Positions 11,803 to 23,608 are shown, counted from the first letter of the stretch. The stretch is DNA of 64,000 nt from Viola odorata (GCA_963691705.1 OY829537.1:21080078-21144077); one strand, 5' to 3'. The notes: generated from the letters alone by a model not told the origin. Numbers and translations: made by a program.

Positions 11803-14258
11803 ATGCAGAAATGTAGAATTATATAAAGTGAGGGTAACACTCGCACTTCATACGTTTTGACTGAAAAGTAAATGAGGGTTGGAACGTACCTTTAATTCAA
11901 GGCAACTTACCCTTGCTCGATCCTTCTGACGACTCAATGTGAATTCGCGAATGGTTGTCTTGGACGGCCATTCCGCTCTGCTCAATTTGATTGGATTCGT
12001 TCACCAAAACCGCGACGAGGGCATTATAACGACGCTTCGTCGAAGACCCATGGTTGAAGGAGCGGTAACGTTCTCCATTCGATGTTCATTGAATTTTTGA
12101 CGAAAATCCAAGGTGAGGGCTTTACAACGATTTATTCATCGAAGACCCATGGTTGATGTTATTCCATCAAAGCGTATCTATATCCTGCAAAATAGGAAGG
12201 AAGCAATGACAAAGCAGCAACAGATAGAAAAAGAGAGAGCAAACGACCTATGTGAGAAATATCAAAATATTCCTACATTTACCTATGGCTTGCCCCCAAG
12301 TTTTTTGTTTGGAATAAAAATGACTTCTTTGTTTTAAGAAAATAAATTAAAGTATTTTTTTTGGATAAAACGTTCATCCAATTTTTGTTATATGAACATG
12401 ATTGATTCAAGTCTAGATAATGTCTGTGTCTTGTTCAGGAAATAACGACCTCAAGAAGAAGACTTTCCCATGATATGTAGCCGTAAGCAACCCTTACCAG
12501 ATATTTAGTGTTTGCGCTCACGCTCAGAAAATAGGGCTATGTGTTTACACTCCTAAAAAATGCAATAAACATAGCACAAAAATTAAATTTGCAATGTCAA
12601 TCCGAGTGAATAGACTTCAAATGAAGATGCACATGCATGGGCCTGCTAATAATCAAAAGGGCTTCGTGAGGGAGAAAAAAGAGGAATTTGTAGAAAGGTA
12701 TTGCATTTTTTTTTGGTGTTAATGAGTTTGTGCTCGACGACTGATTGTGATGAAGATAAATTGTGGTGAACGATGCTCGATGATTTGATTGCGGCGAAGA
12801 GCAAAGTACATAAATTTTTCTTCTTTTGTTGAGGCGTTCTTCTTCATGGTCATCTTTGCGATCTTGATTGACTTCTCTTTTTCTTCTCTTTTTTTTGCAC
12901 TTGCTTCCGTTTTTATTGGTTTGGTTGGGTTCTTCACTCTTATTTGTTTTTGTTTCTCTTTTTTTTCATCATTTTTTTTCAATTTTTTCTCTTTCCTTAT
13001 TTCCCCCTCTCTTTTTTCTTGTAGGTACTAATAGCATGTGAAGCAAGTGCAATTTTTGTTTGGTCTATCCTCCTCTCTGTCTCTGGCATAGGCCTCCATG
13101 TCTTGTTTTATTTGACCTTCTTTCGACGTTGATTTGTCGATGATCCTCTAAGGATTCCCTTGTCATTCCCTTGTTTGACGTGTAACTCCAATTTGGCGGT
13201 CCCAGCCGAGCACTAACTCACTTGGTTAAAAGGTTTTTGGGTTTTTGATAGAGTTGTACATGGTGTACAAGAGATGTGTTCTGGGGGTAAAAAGGTTAAA
13301 AATGAAAATGTGGAAGAAGAGCAAAGCAAAGTCCCCTATCATCTTACCGCTATCCCATGTCTGATAGTTCATGTACCCTGGATATTATGCAAATCTAACT
13401 AGCACCTAGTTTAGCATTTACACTCATGAAAGAAACCAGGCGTGAAGGCCCAAAATACTCACAGGAATATGTTGGTGATCGCTTATATCTAAACATGTCA
13501 TGGATATAATAGTTAACAGATAAAATCTCATGTGTTCATACAATTTCTAATGAACGCAAAATGATGAATGCTTTTTAAAATGTTCAAAAACGTGGGATTT
13601 TTTTGTTTTCCTTCTTTTTAGCCCAAGTAGTAACATGTACTAAAAAAAATTATTTTTTATTTTTTATTTGTTTGGAAAACTAAACATTACACGCGCGTAT
13701 TCGTAACAATGCAAATCGTAGAAATTTCTAAAATTATGGACAATGTAAATTACGGAAATGCAAATTGCGAAAACATGAATTACGGGAACGTAAATTGCGA
13801 AAAGGGAAATTTGCAAAAGGTAAAGGACAACTTACCTGAAAAATTAGCTTTGACATTTTTCAACACCTTCTTCTGGTCATCACTTCACTTGTTTGCCCCC
13901 AAGTTTTACAGGTCTCGTTGCACCTGAAAAATGAGTTTTGACATTTTTCGACGCCTTCTTTTGGTCGTCACTTCATTCGCTTGCCCCCCAAGTTTACAGG
14001 TCTTGTTGCACCTCTGTTATGCGATCGAGATTGAAGTGGGGGGTGCGAGCCGCTCCGCCTAAGTTTTGTTGTCGACATCTCTGATGGTTCCATCCCAGTA
14101 TCTCGAAGGCTAGCCATCAAGTTCTTAAATAGTATTCTGGATGTAAACGGCCTCTTCCTAGTCATCATTCGTGTTTATGGAGAAAGCGCTACATGTTAAA
14201 CCATGTATGAAAGCATACATCTATCCGTTATGCACCTGTAAAACTTAGCACTAGATTA
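11803..14258. other. Noncoding 3' region of element X
   Basis: No gene recognised. It holds an imperfect direct repeat around GAAGACCCATGGTTGA (near 12045 and 12142), T-rich low complexity at 12880-13020, a short-period array around 13735-13815 built on TAAATTACGG/AAATTGCGAAAA, and a roughly 75-bp duplication around 13850-13925 and 13933-14005 containing TTGCCCCCAAGTTT. Hydrophobic or Lys-rich frames at 12719-13031 come from homopolymer bias. Confidence 0.7.
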
Positions 14259-14263
14259 GTGAG

Positions 14264-14799
14264 TGATAAGATCCGAGATCTCTTCGGGTCGGAAACGGTT
14301 GCTACAGCTAGTCGGAGGGGAAGCGATCGGCGTCGGAGGTACCTGCAAAGCGCCGGAGGGGGACTCCGGCGTAGACACTCCGATGCTTAAGTCAGTTCGG
14401 GTTTTCAGAATGGTAGAGGTTCTCCAAGATGATCTCGATCTTACCTTCTGTTTGGAAAGATGGGGGTATTTATAGGCCGAAGTTGGCGATACCTGACAGC
14501 GATAAGGGTGCAGCGATAAGCATCGTCCGAAGATATCGCTTCCAACGATAATAGGTAAGCCATCGCGGGCGATAATCACGTAAGGCCTATCAGGAGCGAC
14601 ATCCTCTCCGTTCCCCTAGGATGGGATGACGCCGTGCGCGTAAAGATGCATGAGATCCCCCCCCGCTGAAGTCGACCATCCTAGGAAACGTCCGCCGGCC
14701 CGGGCGATAGGTTGGTTTTTCAGGGAAGCGTATAGAAACTCGTCAAGGATAGATGCCGTAGCTACAATATTACCGTCAGGAGCAATCTAATTGTTATCA
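14264..14799 (-). repeat. 3' LTR of element B (536 bp)
   Basis: On the + strand it runs from TGATAAG to GTTATCA, and it is identical to 29173-29708 except for three transitions. It contains a TATA box (GTATTTATAG on the + strand, 14466-14475) and a GC-rich hairpin (14351-14371). Six copies of the B word GCGATA/TATCGC occur within it. Confidence 0.97.
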
Positions 14800-15545
14800 T
14801 AAGCCCAACTGAAAACTAGCCCGAGTGTTCACCAAGGGCTATCCATGTCTGATATCTTTAGATAGGGGTTTGCTCTGTCATGAGGCGATATTTCCACAGA
14901 GGGCTTGAGCTTTCTTTATTGTTCAAAGGCTGATCAATCCCCATGCGGAACGAGGGCTTAGATCCACAACTTTCCACTAACTCGGTCAAGTTCGTCCTTG
15001 TTTCTTGTCAAAAAGACTTGTCTCCTCGAGACATTAAGAATTCTACTAGGAGGCCGCTGGGGCGCTCGTGATTCTGAAGGCTTTACTTTTATTCAGCGAT
15101 ACTGGCCCATTTGGCCTTTCAATAGGACTTATGAAGTCTCAGCTTTGTTCGAGTCATGGAAGGACCGTCAATAGGTCGCTTGCGATATCGTCGCGTATAT
15201 TCAACCAGGCCGTACCATGGGCTGGCATATATTTCGGGTCTATCGTCCCTCCAAGTGTTCTGCAAAGACACAGAGGAGATAGAAACTTATATAGAAGTTA
15301 GCAAACTTTATACTTACAGAGGTTCGAGGTTACACGAGCCCAATTTTTCTTTTACGCTCGAGAAAACAGCGGTATCAGCGTGGCTTTATACCATTAGCTA
15401 CCTTATGATTAGCGCGGCTTCATACCACCAGACGCCTGTGATGTCATCGCGGTTTTACGCATCCAGGGCCACCTGCGACATCAACGCGGCCTTACACTGT
15501 GGATACCGGTAACCTTATGATTTTAGCGTCAGGGCTACCAGTGAC
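14800..15545. other. Element B region next to its 3' LTR
   Basis: No convincing gene. The segment TAAGCCCAACTGAAAAC beside the LTR (14800-14816) is nearly repeated at 16168-16184. On the - strand it occupies the polypurine-tract position but is not purine-rich, so the true primer site is uncertain. Short + strand frames at 15068-15512 have no recognisable similarity, but could contain an upstream exon of the following gene. Confidence 0.5.
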
Positions 15546-16015
15546 ACCGTGCCTCTCAACGTTTTTCAGACTCTGCCTCGTACTCCTTCCAGTATCTGTA
15601 TCGTGAACGTCACCCGTCCCTTTCGTTCTACGCTTATCAATCCTCGAGGTTATCGGGGTGGCTCGTCTCCAAGGGTCATTCACTCAGGAACCTCAACGAC
15701 GGTGACGTCGGTTTCCTGGAGAACATGCTGGTCAAGACTTCTGAGGATATTCTGGAGCTGCAAGGAATGCTGACTCCGCTTTATTCCCGGCTGGGGGCCA
15801 TTTCCCTGGAGGACTTCAGTCCTTTGGAGAGCGTATCAAAGCTGTCCGCCTCCATCGCTCGGATTCAGGTAGTAATCGCCATGCTGCAGCAGCGTAAGGA
15901 CATGTTGGGGTGCTGCCTGAAGGGGATGAGGGCCACTTCCCATGATCTTGTCCTGGTCATGGATTCCTTGAGGGACCTTCCTGAGGTGCCCGAGGATACT
16001 GGTTCTGACACCTGA
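15546..16015 (+). CDS. Antisense accessory ORF 1 of element B (possibly a 3' exon)
   Basis: The frame is open from 15546 to a stop at 16013-16015. The first good ATG is at 15725, giving 96 residues. A pyrimidine stretch ending TTTTTCAG just before ACTCTGCC (near 15572) would make a good 3' splice site, so the open part upstream of the ATG may be an exon. The product is helical, with Leu/Ser/Asp-rich segments such as EDILELQGMLTPLYSRL and a short acidic end. An AATAAATAAAT polyadenylation-like signal follows at about 16089. It lies antisense to gag-pol. I do not recognise the family; function unknown. Confidence 0.45.
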
Positions 16016-16399
16016 TAACGGTGGCTCCCTTTGGGCCTTTTTCTTTTCCTCTTGCCTTGTAATTGTATCTTTCGGCCGGTAGGCCATAATAAATAAATCG
16101 TTTCAATCATTCCGCCTTGTAACTGTTCTTCTTCTTTACTGCTCTCTTTGTCATGTTCCAAGGAATATTCTTAGCCCAACTGAAAACAGTCTTGCCATTG
16201 GGCGGTTTTTCGGTTGATCGTTCTGCCTTAACTCCGCGCCGTCCTCATTATAACAACTGATCAGCAGATATTAGCATTATTCTTGATTTGCGCGAGATTT
16301 CAACAGGCATGACTGCAAATCTACATTTGCACTTCAGACTGTACACGTGCCAATCTTCAAGAGTCGGGTTGGAGGATCGAAGAGTCTCTTTTCTTCTTT

Positions 16400-16412
16400 T
16401 CCCGGCTATTTA
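16400..16412 (+). promoter_or_regulatory. TATA-like box before antisense ORF 2
   Basis: GGCTATTTAATGA lies about 85 bp before the ATG at 16490 and is followed by a pyrimidine-rich leader, as in plant promoters. Confidence 0.4.
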
Positions 16413-16489
16413 ATGAGGCTTTTCCTCCTTCATTCTTATCCATTTCTTTCTCCTTTATTTTTCTTCGTTATAGATCCTCTGCGAGTCTC

Positions 16490-16948
16490 ATGGCTGATTC
16501 TTATTTGCTAGGTACGGCTTCGGGGAATTCACCGCCAACTCCTCCGACTACCCCTGACACAGATAATCCTCCCCCATCGCCTCCTTGGAGGCCGGTTGTC
16601 CGCCGGCGAGGTCGCAAGAGGCGGAGGAAGGAAGTTGAACAACGAAGGAAGGAGGCTGCCAAGGCCTCTAAGTCATTTTTCGACTCTCTGGCTTCTCTGG
16701 CTAGGGAGGAGAAAAAATCGTTTCCTCTTTTGAGTGATTCGCCTCCGTGGGTTCCTTCTGCTGGTTCAGCCGTTGATGCAGTATCGCCAAGCGTTAAGGA
16801 GAAAACAACCGGGTCGACTACTGCCGCTAGAAAGAGGGTCGGTGAGTCTTCTCCCCCTGCTGTTGTGGATTCACCCTTCTGGGGTGGCGATGACGAAGAG
16901 GACGTAGTCTATTGCTACGGCATTACTTGGTCCGACGGTGAAGAGTAG
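16490..16948 (+). CDS. Antisense accessory ORF 2 of element B, 152 residues
   Basis: A complete frame from ATG to TAG. The product begins MADSYLLGTASGNSPP, has a Pro/Thr-rich stretch (residues 14-35), a strongly basic patch RRRGRKRRRKEVEQRRKEAA (about 39-58) that looks like a bipartite nuclear localisation signal, then a Ser-rich region and an acidic C-terminus (DDEEDVVYCYG). This composition suggests a small nuclear, possibly nucleic-acid-binding protein. That is inference; no known family was recognised. It lies on the strand opposite gag-pol, between ORF 1 and the duplicated accessory genes. It contains a copy of the B word at 16791-16796. Confidence 0.55.
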   Translation: MADSYLLGTASGNSPPTPPTTPDTDNPPPSPPWRPVVRRRGRKRRRKEVEQRRKEAAKASKSFFDSLASLAREEKKSFPLLSDSPPWVPSAGSAVDAVSPSVKEKTTGSTTAARKRVGESSPPAVVDSPFWGGDDEEDVVYCYGITWSDGEE

Positions 16949-17412
16949 GGCCTAATCCTTCTTTTTGTAGATGCCGTATGGCCTTCCTCATAATAATGAA
17001 TGATGGTTTTACTTCCTTTTCGCTTCTCATCGCTTACTTATTGTTTCTTTCTGAGCGTTCCGGGTTATCGCGGAAGCGTCCCTTTCGCTACGGGTAACTG
17101 CCTTCAACTTCTAATCGGTAACTGTCTTCTTTCGGAAGGCACAAATGACTATCCACGTGTCTTTTTCTGTTCTGTACGTGTTTCATTTTTACAGGCTGTC
17201 TCTTCTTTAGGCTTTCCTTTATAAGGAAATCATCTCTCTCTTTTACTGTTTTTGCAAATATTTTGAGTTTCTGCACATTTTCTCTCTTCTGCACTTCTTT
17301 TCTTCGAGAGGTTTTACTGCGACCGCTCACTGGTGCCGGCGACCGGCTCACTGGCTTTTTGCTCCAGGTATTTACTCCTTCTACCGCCGTAGATTTACTT
17401 TCCCTGTCCCTT

Positions 17413-19554
17413 ATGTCTTCAACTGTTGAAAACCCCATAGATCCTGAAGCTAGGAGAACTCGCAGCATATTCAATTGTAATGAGGTTTTGAGGGTTGAAT
17501 TAGAGGAGAGTGGTATTACTTTTCCCACGGGCTATCGCCCTTTTGTCTCTTTGAAGGACACTCGGCTGCCTGACGCCATGTGGGGAACATTCCGGTTAGT
17601 TTATTTCAAGATGTTTACTTACGGATTTCGTTTCCCACTCCATACTTCTCTGTTGAAACTGCTAGATCATTACGACCTTAATCCCGTCTAGATTACTCCA
17701 CCCTCTTGGTGTGGTATTTACGCTTTCCTTCGTTCATGCGAGATGAAGCGTATATTTGCTCCATCGCTTGATCTATTCCGCACGTTCTTTGTCTTGAGTT
17801 GTCGCGACTGCCTGGTAGATATTACCCCCAGATGGGATGATGTCATTGTGCAACTGTTCTGGCGGAACTTTCAAGGTTTTGAGGAACACGTAGATGACTG
17901 GAAGTCTGGCTTTTTCACCCTTCGTTTGCCGTCACGACTCTGGCGCGGGGGTTTCAATCGAAAAATCAATAGTGGCGTTTGGAAAAGACCGGAAGCGCTG
18001 TCAAGCCAGGATGTTTCCAACGTTAGCGCCTTGTTAGAAATAGAAGGGTCTTTCCGTATCCGGGAGTTTGCTCGGTTCAGGCCCTTGTCAGAGTGCGTTG
18101 TGGGTGAGTTTCCTTTTTCTTCTTTATCGCTTCAATCTTCTTAATTTGCTAATATGTTTTGTTGGCAGGTAACGCTGAGAGTAGTTCTTCTGGGGAAAGT
18201 GACGCCCCTTTGAACGTAACACCTCTCCAGTCGCTGCCTCCTTCTCCTCCGCCTGAAAATTCCCGCCGCCCACCCATTCCGCCTGGAAGGGAAAGGACTA
18301 AAACCGTCACAACTCGCAGAGCCTCCACTCGACCTTCTTGTTTCCTTGAAAATTGGCTTCCGTCCCGTGGCAAGAGGGTAGCTCAAGGCGATCCTGTGTT
18401 TGAGAAAATCGACAGCGATAGCGAGAGCATGGACACTGGTCCTGAATTACGTCATGCTACTATTGCTCAAAGGATGAAACTTAGGTCGCGGAGGAATGAT
18501 GACACGGCGGAATCGGCTGAGGACGATAGCGAAGAATATTATCGCTTCTCATGCCGCGAGTACTTCGCAAGTGGTGAAAAATATTAAAGCTATCAGGGTA
18601 CCTTCCGCCGTTTCTATCGAAAACAATGAGACCTCGGCAGCCGCGACCTCTCCTTTGTCATCGGGCCATCCTGCTTCCCCGATAGGTTCTTTTATCCCAG
18701 AGGCAACCCTACCGGTTTCGAATTTAAGCGTTCCTCCTGAACTTCTCCCACGGAAGCCTCCCCTTTTGTTTCTGTCTTCAATTTCGGGCGTTGGTGATTG
18801 CGCAAAAAGTTGTTCCCCTCCTTATATCGCCAACCTTTCTCCTCAGAGGTCCCAGGGCCCCACTGGATATCAGCTGGATTTGTCCTCTTTCGGCACTGAC
18901 GGGCTTCGTGCCTTAGGAATATCGGATCCGTTATCGCGAGAAGAGCCCGTGGGTCCCATAGTGGGACAGATGTTTACTTCTTCCAAGGACAGGGAAGAGT
19001 TTTTACAGCATGCTCCCGAGACACGACAATCACACCTCATGAACGACATGCTGGCTAGCTTTCGGAAATTTCATTATTTTCTTGAAGACCAGCGTAACAA
19101 AACTCGACCCTCTTCGGATATGCAGGATCAATTAGACGCGGCCTTGGCGAAGGCGAAGGAGCTATCGCAGTTGCAAGAACGAACTCGGGCGGAGTTGGAG
19201 GATTGTCGCGCTGAACTTTCTCGGGAGAAGTCGAAGGGGAAAGCGAGAGCAGAGCTAATGGAGGCGGAACTGGTGGTGGCTGATAAAAAGAACGTCTTCC
19301 TTCGTGAAGAGTTGTCATCTCGTGATGCCGATTTGGCCAAAGTTCCTTCGAGGATAGCCTGGTGGAAGAATAAGACCATCGAGGTTTGTATCGCAGGATT
19401 TGTGGATCTCCATATCCGAGGCGCCGTCGATTCATCCATGCTGGCCGATTACGCTTCCCAAAAAATTAAAGATCTTAGTGAAGGCGAAAGGGGTTTTCCT
19501 TCTTCTGGGGAAAAGCAAGGGAATGATGACGGCGAGGCATGCGATGACTCTTAA
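17413..19554 (+). pseudogene. Antisense accessory gene 3 of element B (copy 1 of a duplicated gene), two exons
   Basis: Exon 1 is 17413-18103, the intron 18104-18168, and exon 2 18169-19554. ATG 17413 is chosen because it starts the part similar to copy 2. Residues about 40-200 match copy 2 (20174-22505): FKMFTYGFRFPLHTSLLKLL corresponds to AQMFRYGFRLPIDSFVKGLL, then SGFFTLRLP, WRGGFNRKINSGVW and ECV. This pattern resembles the 'putative gypsy type transposon' domain (PF04195). A charged, Ser/Pro-rich middle follows, then a coiled coil rich in Glu/Lys/Leu (near 19120-19340) and a conserved tail beginning WWKNKTIEV. It is broken by TAG at 17689-17691, where copy 2 has CAG, and by a frameshift near 18500-18590. 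It is antisense to gag-pol. Role unknown. Confidence 0.78.
18104..18168 (+). other. Intron of accessory gene 3 (65 bp)
   Basis: The donor G|GTGAGT and acceptor TTGGCAG| flank T-rich DNA. Splicing joins the two open frames in phase 1, at the same place (after the ECV motif) and phase as intron 1 of copy 2. Confidence 0.8.
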
Positions 19555-20173
19555 TTGATCCATTGAAGAACATTGCTATTTGTTTTCCATGTCTTGTAAT
19601 AACGTCCTATCTCGCGGCGATATCGGTACCTTGCTCTTCGGGCGATATCTTATTTTATTTCGCTCTCTTGTACTGTCTTGAGAACTGTTCTTTTATTCAA
19701 CGCCGATTTGTATCATTTCCTTTCTTGTGATATCGCTTTTGCTTTTTATCAAAAAGTCACATCTACTTTCCAGAGCATTTAATGCTCGCGACCCTTCCGT
19801 CGGTGCGCGGGAAAAGTCATGATGGTGCAAACACACGTGTTCGTTTCTTCTGCCTCTCCACCTTAGCGTGTTTAGAAATTTTAACAAGATCGAAGAGCTT
19901 GTCGCGCTTCTTCTAGAGTCGTACTCATTGCTTGAGTCTTATCCCTCATGCCGCTTCGACACAACGACTGCAGCATCCGTCGTTTCCTTTTAATTACTAG
20001 GGTTATAAACCCTCTTTATTTCTTCCCTTTTCTTTTTCACTCCACTTTTTCATATTATCTCTCGGCCGTCTTGCCCTTCTCACCTTCATTCAAGGCTTTC
20101 AAAGTTCTTTCCTTTCAAAGGTACTTCCCTTCCTTTCCCTCGTCTTCTTCATTTCTATTTCCTTAGTCCTACC
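19555..20173 (+). promoter_or_regulatory. Intergenic region with a likely promoter for accessory gene 4
   Basis: It contains GGGTTATAAACCCTC at about 19999-20013, a good plant TATA box about 165 bp before the ATG at 20174, followed by a pyrimidine-rich leader. Copies of the B word lie at 19618, 19640 and 19731. No gene seen. Confidence 0.5.
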
Positions 20174-22505
20174 ATGGCAAAGACTCGCCGTTCTGAGTCA
20201 AAATCCATCGATGAGAAGAAAATGGATACCACGGTCAGTGTTATTACCACGGAGGCCATTCTCCAGGAGCATTTGGCTACTCACGGTGCCGTTATTCCTG
20301 ACGGTTGCCAAGCTGTTGTTGCCCCTAGGTCAGTTCGTTTAAACAGCGTTCTGACCGGCAATCAAAGGGTGTTATATGCCCAGATGTTTCGCTACGGTTT
20401 CCGGCTCCCTATCGATTCTTTCGTCAAGGGTTTGCTTATTGCTGGCAATTTCAATCCTGCCCAGTTAGCCCCAAATGCATATTGCTGTGTTTATTCTTTT
20501 TTGGAACTCTGTAGATATAAGGGGATCACTTCCCCTTCTCTTTTGCTGCTTAGATCCCTTTTTAAATTGATGAAGTGCCGGGGTGTGATAACCATATCGC
20601 CTCGCTTTGACGATGATTCTCTCAAGTCTTTTACTTGGAAGTTGCTCCATATTGAGTCTTCTGTTGAGGCTTGGAAAAAGGAGTTCTTTCTGATAAATTT
20701 TCCTGACGCTCCTGGTCCCGAGTGGCGTTCTGGGTTCAATCAGGACGTCCAAGATGGCGTTTGGAGTCGACCAGGGACACTTCCCGCTCGTGAACAAGGA
20801 TGGTTAAACACCTTACTCCAACTGGAGATCAGCGTTCATATTCGACTCACGGCCTGCAGAATGGCCATTCAGGAGTGCGTTAGACGTGAGTATCGCGCTA
20901 CCTTTCCCTTTCATCACTGATACTAACGCTGACGTTATTTTGTGATTTTGCAGCGACGGATCCTGATTATAAACCGGAAAGCGTAAGAAGACGCTTAAGG
21001 AGAGCTCATAATAGAGAAGAAAGGGAAAAGCTCGATTCAGAGGCCACTGATAATCCTTCTGAGCTTCCGGCTACTTCCGCGAATCTCGCTCAAGTATCCT
21101 CCTCCTCAGTTGGCGAAGGGGATACCGACATCACTGAAGGTGTTCCCATCGTGACCGTTGCTGCTCCCTCGTCTTCTCAGGCTCCTAAGGCCATTGCCAG
21201 AGGAAAAAAGAAGAAAAGAACACGGAGTATCGCCACTCTTACTCCTTCTCCCGACGCTGCGGGTTCTTCTGAGGCACTACCTTCCCTCAACACCGCTACC
21301 GTAAGCGTGTTGTGCCTCAATATCTTTCGTCATTTGATCTATTTTCCTTTTTTCTCAATTTGTACTCCTTGCAGGAGGCCGTTGTAGTTACTGCTTCCGC
21401 TCCTTCAGGCGATATGAATCTCTCTTATGTGCTGAGGGGTTCCGCGAAGAGGGCCCGGATAGAAGGCGAGGATGAGAACATACCCTCCTCTAACATCGCG
21501 GGGGAAGGTGGTTCCGTTAACGTTCCTAATTCCGCAGTGGTTCCTCCAGGTGGACATTCCGCGGAAGTTTTGGGGGACCTAGGAGGTGCGGACCCCTTTG
21601 GTGCTTCGCCCAGTTCCTTTGGTGGGCCTGTGCATCATTATTCCTCTTCTTTAGGCTATCAAGACGTCTTGCAGGACCTTTCGGGCTATCAGCCTCATGG
21701 TACCTTCCTGCCCCCGGGCAGTTCTTCTTCACAGGTTCGCGCCCCTGGTCCTCTGGCTTTCGTTCCCTCTAGCGTTCCTTGGCGGCAACGCTATAATGAA
21801 GCCGGAACCTCTTTCAATTTTGCGGCGGATCTTTGTCCATTAAACGGGCTCGGCGAAGTGACCCATTAGGTTGAGTTGTTCGACTTCCGTACCCGTGGTT
21901 TGGCAGCCATCGGGGGCGATGGTTCAGATGAGGTTTCTGCGCTGCTGGCTTCTCAAATTCTGGCCTCATCTGCAGAACGGGAAGCTTTCCTTTCCCTGGC
22001 GGAAGATGACCAAGTGAACTCTTTCCGTGCTAGCCTTTTCTCCAATATGATGAAATTTCACTACTGGGCGGAGGAGGTGAAGCATCGGACTGTTTCCCTC
22101 CGTTCTGTTTCGGCGGAGCTGTCCAAGGAGCAAGATGAAAAGAAAAAGGTGTTGGCAGATCGTTCCAAGATACTGCTGGCTCACCATGAGTTACAGAAAC
22201 AGCATTCCGCTCTGGAAACGGCTTTGTCAGAGGAACATGCCAAAGTGACTGCTTTGGAGAGTGAGAAGTCCTCTTTAGAAAAGGAGAAGGCAGCTTTGGC
22301 GGAAGAGTCAGTCGATATGGGCTGGTGGCATGCTGAACAGACCGCCCGTGTTCTAGTTAAGTGTTTCGAAGAAATTCATGGGGTGGATGCGTACAAGGGC
22401 GAAGATGTCGCGAAAGCCTTTCTACAAAGTTCTGCCCATATCAACGAGGCAGGCTATCGCCAAGCCAAGGCAGCGGGCTGGAAACGAAAAGACCCCGAGA
22501 GCTAA
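20174..22505 (+). CDS. Antisense accessory gene 4 of element B (copy 2), three exons, one internal TAG
   Basis: Exons are 20174-20885, 20954-21300 and 21375-22505. The exon lengths keep one frame through 730 codons including the stop, interrupted only by TAG at 21867-21869. The start ACCATGG is a strong plant context. Residues about 55-235 form a domain with RVLYAQMFRYGFRLPIDSF, FNPAQLAPNAYCCVYSFLEL and WRSGFNQDVQDGVW, the pattern of the plant 'putative gypsy type transposon' family (PF04195). Then come a basic stretch (GKKKKRTRS), a Gly/Ser/Pro-rich region, and a coiled coil (LSKEQDEKKKVLADRSKILL onward, about residues 540-640) ending in GWWHAEQTARVLVKCF. It lies between element B pol and copy 1 on the opposite strand. 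Molecular function unknown. Confidence 0.8.
20886..20953 (+). other. Intron 1 of accessory gene 4 (68 bp)
   Basis: Donor C|GTGAGT, acceptor ATTTTGCAG|, T-rich interior, phase 1. It is positionally equivalent to the intron of copy 1, so it predates the duplication. Confidence 0.85.
21301..21374 (+). other. Intron 2 of accessory gene 4 (74 bp)
   Basis: Donor ACC|GTAAGC, acceptor CTCCTTGCAG|, phase 0. Removing it joins exon 2 to exon 3 in frame. No equivalent was seen in copy 1. Confidence 0.8.
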
Positions 22506-23608
22506 TGTGTCGCGATATTTTGCCGTTCCCTCCAGCGATCAAATATCGCTTGGCTTTTGTCTTTTGCCTTTGCAGCATAAATATTTTGAACAGTGAATCT
22601 TTGTAAATCCTTGAGATGCCTTTAATATTTCTAGACAATCCCTTTATCGGTGTTCCTCTTTTATTTTTCTCATCGCGATACTTCTCTCGTCACTGAGGTT
22701 GCCTTATCCTCACGGTGCGTTTACTTTCTTGAGCAGATCCTTGGTATTTATACCAAGATGACCAAGATCTATGTCGGTTTGGCCTTTCGATAAGCCTATC
22801 GGTATCATGACCACCGCTCCTTCTGCTGCTCAGAAGTATTCTGCACATTTCTAATTGTAGATCGTCAATAAGAAAACGAGATTTGAGAGACAGTGATTAC
22901 CCGTAGGAGCCTGTTTGCTGCCATCATTGGGCTTTATCACGGAACCCGTTTCGAATCGCGTTGTCCCTCGGCTCTATACTTCGCCAGGGATTACTCATCC
23001 GGTTACTAGCTGGAATTACGCGATCCTTCACGTTTCCCTTATCTCTCGTTCGGCCTTTCTAAGTGCCTCATCTCGTGAGCTGTCGGATCTGGACGGCTAT
23101 CACAAGGCTAGGGAATTTTCACTTTTATAGGCGTTGTCCTCTCGTTTAGAACCGTGTCCTTACTTAATGGTTTAGCTGCACCAGCCCGACCGTTAAGATA
23201 GGATTCTTGTTTCTAAACAGAGTTTCTAACTCTTTGGGGCGTGTCTTGTTTTGATGTACCGTCTCCACGAGATCGGTTATCATTAAAGAACTTTTCACTC
23301 CCAAAGATACCGGGCAGTGCCCTCACTTAGTGAGCCATCTGATCAAGATCGGTCATCACAAGGATAGGACTTTTCACCCCCGGGGGCGTCAAGGATCTTT
23401 CAATCCGACGCTAATCAAGGATACACTGGGGTCGTGCCCTCACTTAGTGGGCCATCTGATCAAGACCGACCATCACAAGGATAGGACTTTTCACTCCCAG
23501 GGTACCCCCCTTTTTATCTGCACAAAAGCAACCACAAACCCACGAAAACTCTCCTATTGAGCGTTAGCCACGGTTAGGGTCGTTATAATCCAAATAGTGC
23601 AGATAAAA
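22506..23608. other. Spacer between accessory gene 4 and the end of B pol
   Basis: No gene. The two gene ends converge here: accessory gene 4 ends at 22505 and pol, on the other strand, ends at 23609. The spacer carries copies of the B word (22510, 22542, 22670) and the repeats at 23265-23515. Confidence 0.6.
23265..23515. repeat. Direct repeats of about 120 bp in element B
   Basis: GTGCCCTCACTTAGTG, CCATCTGATCAAGA and CATCACAAGGATAGGACTTT occur in this order at about 23315-23385 and again at about 23435-23505. A shorter, more diverged copy (ATCATTAAAGAACTTTTCAC) begins near 23275. These are short tandem duplications just downstream of pol. Confidence 0.8.

Noticed and set aside
12789..13031. 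Hydrophobic + strand frame resembling a membrane protein
   Set aside because: It comes from T-rich low-complexity DNA in the X 3' region. No start context or similarity.
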